A stretch of 64,000 nucleotides of DNA from Thiotrichales bacterium (GTDB taxonomy: Bacteria; Pseudomonadota; Gammaproteobacteria; Thiomicrospirales; Thiomicrospiraceae). Of the stretch, positions 61,332-64,000 are shown in pieces (the first letter of the stretch is position 1; the number at the start of each line of letters is the position of its first letter). The DNA is taken from positions 1-64,000 of the forward strand of contig JAFGUG010000057.1 of the NCBI GenBank assembly GCA_016938655.1, given 5' to 3'. Under the pieces are notes generated by a model. The model saw only the letters and a list, made by a program, of their open reading frames with translations, was not told where the DNA came from and searched no databases. Position numbers and translations under genes: made by a program.

Positions 61332-62180
61332 TTAAGCTTGTTTACGACGACGTGCCATAAACCCAACCAACCCTAAACCAGCTAGCATTAATGCATAAGT
61401 TGAAGGTTCTGGAACCGCAGAAATGTTTTCTATTGGAGAAATAGCCGACAGAACCATTGCTTCGTCATTCACACATGCCATTGTTAAGTAGGTTGCAATG
61501 TTTGCGCCCTCTTCAGCATTGAAACCGATACTTGCTAAGTCAAACTGACCTTCTAGAACATTATCATCGCTATTATCAAAATAGGTCCATAGACCGGAAA
61601 ATGAATCGACAACCGTTGCGTTAGTCATTTGGTAAGTTTGCGACACATGACCAGCAAGATTAGAGTAAATATTTGCTTCCGTCCAAGTGCCGCCGGTTAA
61701 TAAGTTGAATTCTGCAACCCCAGTCTGGTCATTCACACTCAAAAGCTCTATTGCGTAGTTAAATCCAGCAGAAGAGGTGGTTGGATCAGGTATACCTGCA
61801 TTTAAGTCAAAATCTTGAATGCTTAGAGCAATGTGCCCTAAATCAATTCCCTGAGAACGATCTTGACCACTTAGGATTGAACCGCCAACTAAACCAAACT
61901 GAAACATAGTATCGGTTACGCTTGTACCTAAATAGTTTATGTCCCAATCATCCCCAGTACTTGCATCATCGTACTCTTGGTTTTCACCGTTTGCATAGTC
62001 AATTGAATCAGGGTCGTTGGCATAGTTACCTTGGGTCATCCATTCAGAGGAACCTTCGGCACCATCAGTGCTCCAAGTATATTCACCGCCGCCAAGGGTA
62101 ATTTGACCATCAATGTCCGCGGCCATTGAGGTTGAAGAAAATAAAGCGCTTGCCGCCAAAATAAGGAGTGCATTTTTCAT
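61332..62180 (-). CDS. PEP-CTERM sorting domain protein 2
   Basis: This 282-residue secreted protein has a signal peptide (LLILAASALFSSTSMA, residues 4-20 or so) and a C-terminal sorting signal VPEPSTYALMLAGLGL followed by VGFMARRRKQ, almost identical to that of the protein at 55.8 kb. The middle is acidic and Gly/Asn/Asp-rich, with no recognised domain and no clear similarity to the other PEP-CTERM protein. AGGAA precedes the ATG. Confidence 0.87.
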   Translation of the reverse strand: MKNALLILAASALFSSTSMAADIDGQITLGGGEYTWSTDGAEGSSEWMTQGNYANDPDSIDYANGENQEYDDASTGDDWDINYLGTSVTDTMFQFGLVGGSILSGQDRSQGIDLGHIALSIQDFDLNAGIPDPTTSSAGFNYAIELLSVNDQTGVAEFNLLTGGTWTEANIYSNLAGHVSQTYQMTNATVVDSFSGLWTYFDNSDDNVLEGQFDLASIGFNAEEGANIATYLTMACVNDEAMVLSAISPIENISAVPEPSTYALMLAGLGLVGFMARRRKQA

Positions 62181-62446
62181 TTTAAAATTCCTGTATATAA
62201 ATATATGAATTTAAAAATGCAGTCCAGCCAACTCAGTTAAATCTGTAAACAAAGTTCTGTAACTTTCCGTCCCTTACTCACGCAAGGTTTAGCTTTCTTT
62301 TTAAAGTTGAGTGTATTTTAAGTGAGTCATAAAAATTAGATATTGTACGAAAGGACAATTTTGAGGGTTGGTGTCTTAAAAAGCGTTAACAGTTCTAAAT
62401 AAACTTTTAAATATTGGCCTACTCAAAGTGAGCAGGCCTGCTTAAT
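62181..62446. other. Upstream region of PEP-CTERM gene 2
   Basis: No gene was seen. It includes AGCAGGCCTGCT at 62431-62442, next to the universal stress gene stop, and must hold the promoter of PEP-CTERM gene 2. No shared promoter motif with PEP-CTERM gene 1 was recognised by eye. Confidence 0.4.
62431..62442. repeat. GCAGGCCTGC palindrome after the universal stress gene
   Basis: A perfect 12-base AGCAGGCCTGCT with AAAGTG / TAATTT flanks, 5 bases past the stop codon of the minus-strand gene. Confidence 0.85.
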
Positions 62447-63385
62447 TTATAGAATGGGGGATTTAAACGTGTTGGGTTTAATCGCCAATACCGAGCAATT
62501 AACCCGTTCTAATAAGTCTTCCGCGGTATTACCAATCAACAGGCCAGGGACCCCGCTTCTGCCTAATGTGCCCAACACCAATAAATCGATATTTTGCTCA
62601 AGCACGGTTGCTGCAACCGCATCGGCCGGATCGCCTTTTCGTAAAAAAACCTCTGCACTTGACGGCTCTAAACCATGCGCGGTAAGTTCTATACTCAAAG
62701 CCTGCTTATGTTCTAGATAGAGTTGTTCGCTTAGTTTAATCAACTCATCATCGGTTAAATCGGTATTCCAATGTCGTACGAGGTTTTCAACCTCCGACTG
62801 CCAAGCATGCACCACCTTAATAGGCTCGCTGCCTTTAAAATGCGTTGCCCAACCAAGGAGGCTTTGATTGAACTCGGATGACGAATACGGTGGTGCTTCA
62901 ATATCCACATCTAAACTTGCCATAATTCGCTCAAATGGCAGTGGCGTATTTTCTCGATACAACAAAAGCGGCACCGGGCTTTTTCTTAACAGGTGCCAAT
63001 CGACACTTTGAAACATTAAGTTTCCCTGATGCTTGATGTCGTCCGTTTGCTTAATCAACAATTCTACGTTTAGTTCGTGGGCCAGTTGAATGGTCTCATA
63101 AAAAAACTTCCCAAAACGCACCACAATGTTTAAATCAACTTGCGCGTTTTCTGCCATATCAAACCACTTTTGACGCCGTTGAGTTTCGTAGTCAATTTGC
63201 TCTTGCAAAATATTAGGATGATTCAACATTTCAAACCACTCAAATACCGAGTGACCCAACTTAGGTAGCACGGTTACCAAAGTGAGTTTAATGTTCTGTT
63301 GGCGACAACAGTCAATCGCCCACTCAAATAGTGCCGTTTCCTGATCAGGATGTAATGAAGCAAACAACCAAGTTTTATCAGTCAT
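62447..63385 (-). CDS. Tandem universal stress protein (UspA family)
   Basis: This 312-residue protein has two Usp domains (about 1-145 and 160-308). The second keeps the ATP-binding glycine motif LVLGTLGRSGVPGLLIGNTAEDLL; the first is degenerate. Tandem Usp proteins of the UspE kind act in stress survival. GGAGAG precedes the ATG. It lies 61 bases after the antiporter gene on the same strand, so the two may be co-expressed. Confidence 0.88.
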   Translation of the reverse strand: MTDKTWLFASLHPDQETALFEWAIDCCRQQNIKLTLVTVLPKLGHSVFEWFEMLNHPNILQEQIDYETQRRQKWFDMAENAQVDLNIVVRFGKFFYETIQLAHELNVELLIKQTDDIKHQGNLMFQSVDWHLLRKSPVPLLLYRENTPLPFERIMASLDVDIEAPPYSSSEFNQSLLGWATHFKGSEPIKVVHAWQSEVENLVRHWNTDLTDDELIKLSEQLYLEHKQALSIELTAHGLEPSSAEVFLRKGDPADAVAATVLEQNIDLLVLGTLGRSGVPGLLIGNTAEDLLERVNCSVLAIKPNTFKSPIL

Positions 63386-63446
63386 AAAGTGTCTCTCCAG
63401 ATTAACCGTTTATTGTTTAAAACTGAGTGTACGTTCTTCCACTAGC

Positions 63447-64000
63447 CTAATAATTTACAATTTTTTGCACCGCTTCAATCGCAGCGTCCTCATAGGGGAT
63501 CAGCACCAAGTCAGCCCCTTGACTTTTATAAAAATCCGCCTCAGTTTGATTTTTAGCCGCCACGGCCACTTTGCCTGCAAACCCCTCTTGTCGGAGCGTC
63601 TTTAACAACGCTAAATTAGTGTGCTTATCACGAATTGTGGCCACCACCCACTGAGCTTGATGCAGAGGTAAATGCGAAACAAACTCAGGGTCTTCGGCAT
63701 CCCCATAGCGTGTGTTTAAGTCATGATTAGCAACTTTCTCAACAAATTCAGGGTTAAAGTCCACACCTAAAATACTAAAATTCTTCTCTTGTAGATTATT
63801 GGCCATTACCAAACCAAACCGCCCTAAACCAAACAAAATAATATCGGTTTTCATGGTTGTATTTTCATGGTCCAATTCGGCTTCACGATACGGCACTTTT
63901 CGTTCAAAAATAGATAGGTAAGGCGCCAGACGTTCGTACAGCGGATACGAATATAAAATCATGTACGTAGAAACCGAAATGGTAATTAACCCAACCAACG
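63447..64000 (-). CDS. Cation:proton antiporter (CPA2 / Kef type), C-terminal part
   Basis: Only the C-terminal part is in the window; the gene runs off the right edge. The visible part starts in the last membrane segment (LITISVSTYMILYSYPLYERL) and continues into a TrkA-N (RCK) NAD-binding domain with DIILFGLGRFGLVMANNL. LGVDFNPEFVEK and ATIRDKHTNLALLK fit the domain. These transporters exchange K+ or Na+ for protons. The exact type (KefB, YbaL) cannot be told from this fragment. Confidence 0.82.
   Translation of the reverse strand, partial: LVGLITISVSTYMILYSYPLYERLAPYLSIFERKVPYREAELDHENTTMKTDIILFGLGRFGLVMANNLQEKNFSILGVDFNPEFVEKVANHDLNTRYGDAEDPEFVSHLPLHQAQWVVATIRDKHTNLALLKTLRQEGFAGKVAVAAKNQTEADFYKSQGADLVLIPYEDAAIEAVQKIVNY

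Overview
The window looks like chromosomal DNA of a marine sulfur-oxidising gammaproteobacterium of the Thiomicrospira / Hydrogenovibrio / Thiomicrorhabdus kind. This is inferred from a flavocytochrome c sulfide dehydrogenase (fccAB), a sodium/proton Mrp antiporter, PEP-CTERM proteins, several cyclic-di-GMP proteins and typical gammaproteobacterial gene pairs (dusB-fis, ribF-ileS-lspA, accBC). No tRNA or 16S/23S rRNA genes, CRISPR array, prophage or intact insertion sequence was seen.

Layout. 0.1-12.9 kb is mostly housekeeping: an SDR epimerase, fxsA, dsbD (with a doubled N-terminal domain), aroQ, accB-accC, prmA, dusB-fis, purH, purD and a ComFB-like protein. 12.9-17.5 kb holds fccA-fccB and clpB. 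17.7-32.0 kb is rich in c-di-GMP signalling: a PAS-GGDEF protein, a CZB-GGDEF protein, an HD-GYP protein and a 1536-residue CheB-CheR-PAS-GGDEF-EAL protein, interspersed with hemN, rlmL and mltB. 32.2-38.3 kb is a thiamine operon (thiC-thiO-thiS-thiG-thiDE) behind a TPP riboswitch. 38.3-39.4 kb is a gene-free nest of repeats. 39.4-42.5 kb carries a PqiA-like membrane protein, a patatin-like lipoprotein and an alpha/beta hydrolase. 42.9-48.5 kb is an Mrp operon (mrpA with a fused MrpB part, then C, D, E, F, G) in which mrpE is broken by an inverted copy of the start of mrpF. 48.5-61.1 kb holds a COG0523 GTPase, a lipoprotein pseudogene, lspA, ileS, ribF, a PEP-CTERM gene, murJ, an acetolactate synthase-like enzyme, a DUF3817 protein and rpsT. 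The window ends with a second PEP-CTERM gene, a tandem universal stress protein and the C-terminal end of a cation:proton antiporter.

The non-coding DNA is unusually structured. The 10-mer GCAGGCCTGC occurs 14 times exactly, with at least 7 further CAGGCCTGC sites. Most exact copies lie between genes, and 6 of the 9 convergent gene junctions carry a copy (7 counting a half site), often inside a longer palindrome with covarying arms. Three other repeat types are present: hairpin elements ending in CACGAAG repeats; about 80-95 bp palindromes with conserved arms and variable but still self-complementary cores; and a 772 bp composite of two inverted element copies in which one stem shows compensatory changes.

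The strongest candidates for something undescribed are the GCAGGCCTGC system, the inverted composite element at 38.5-39.3 kb, and the local inverted-copy mutation in mrpE.
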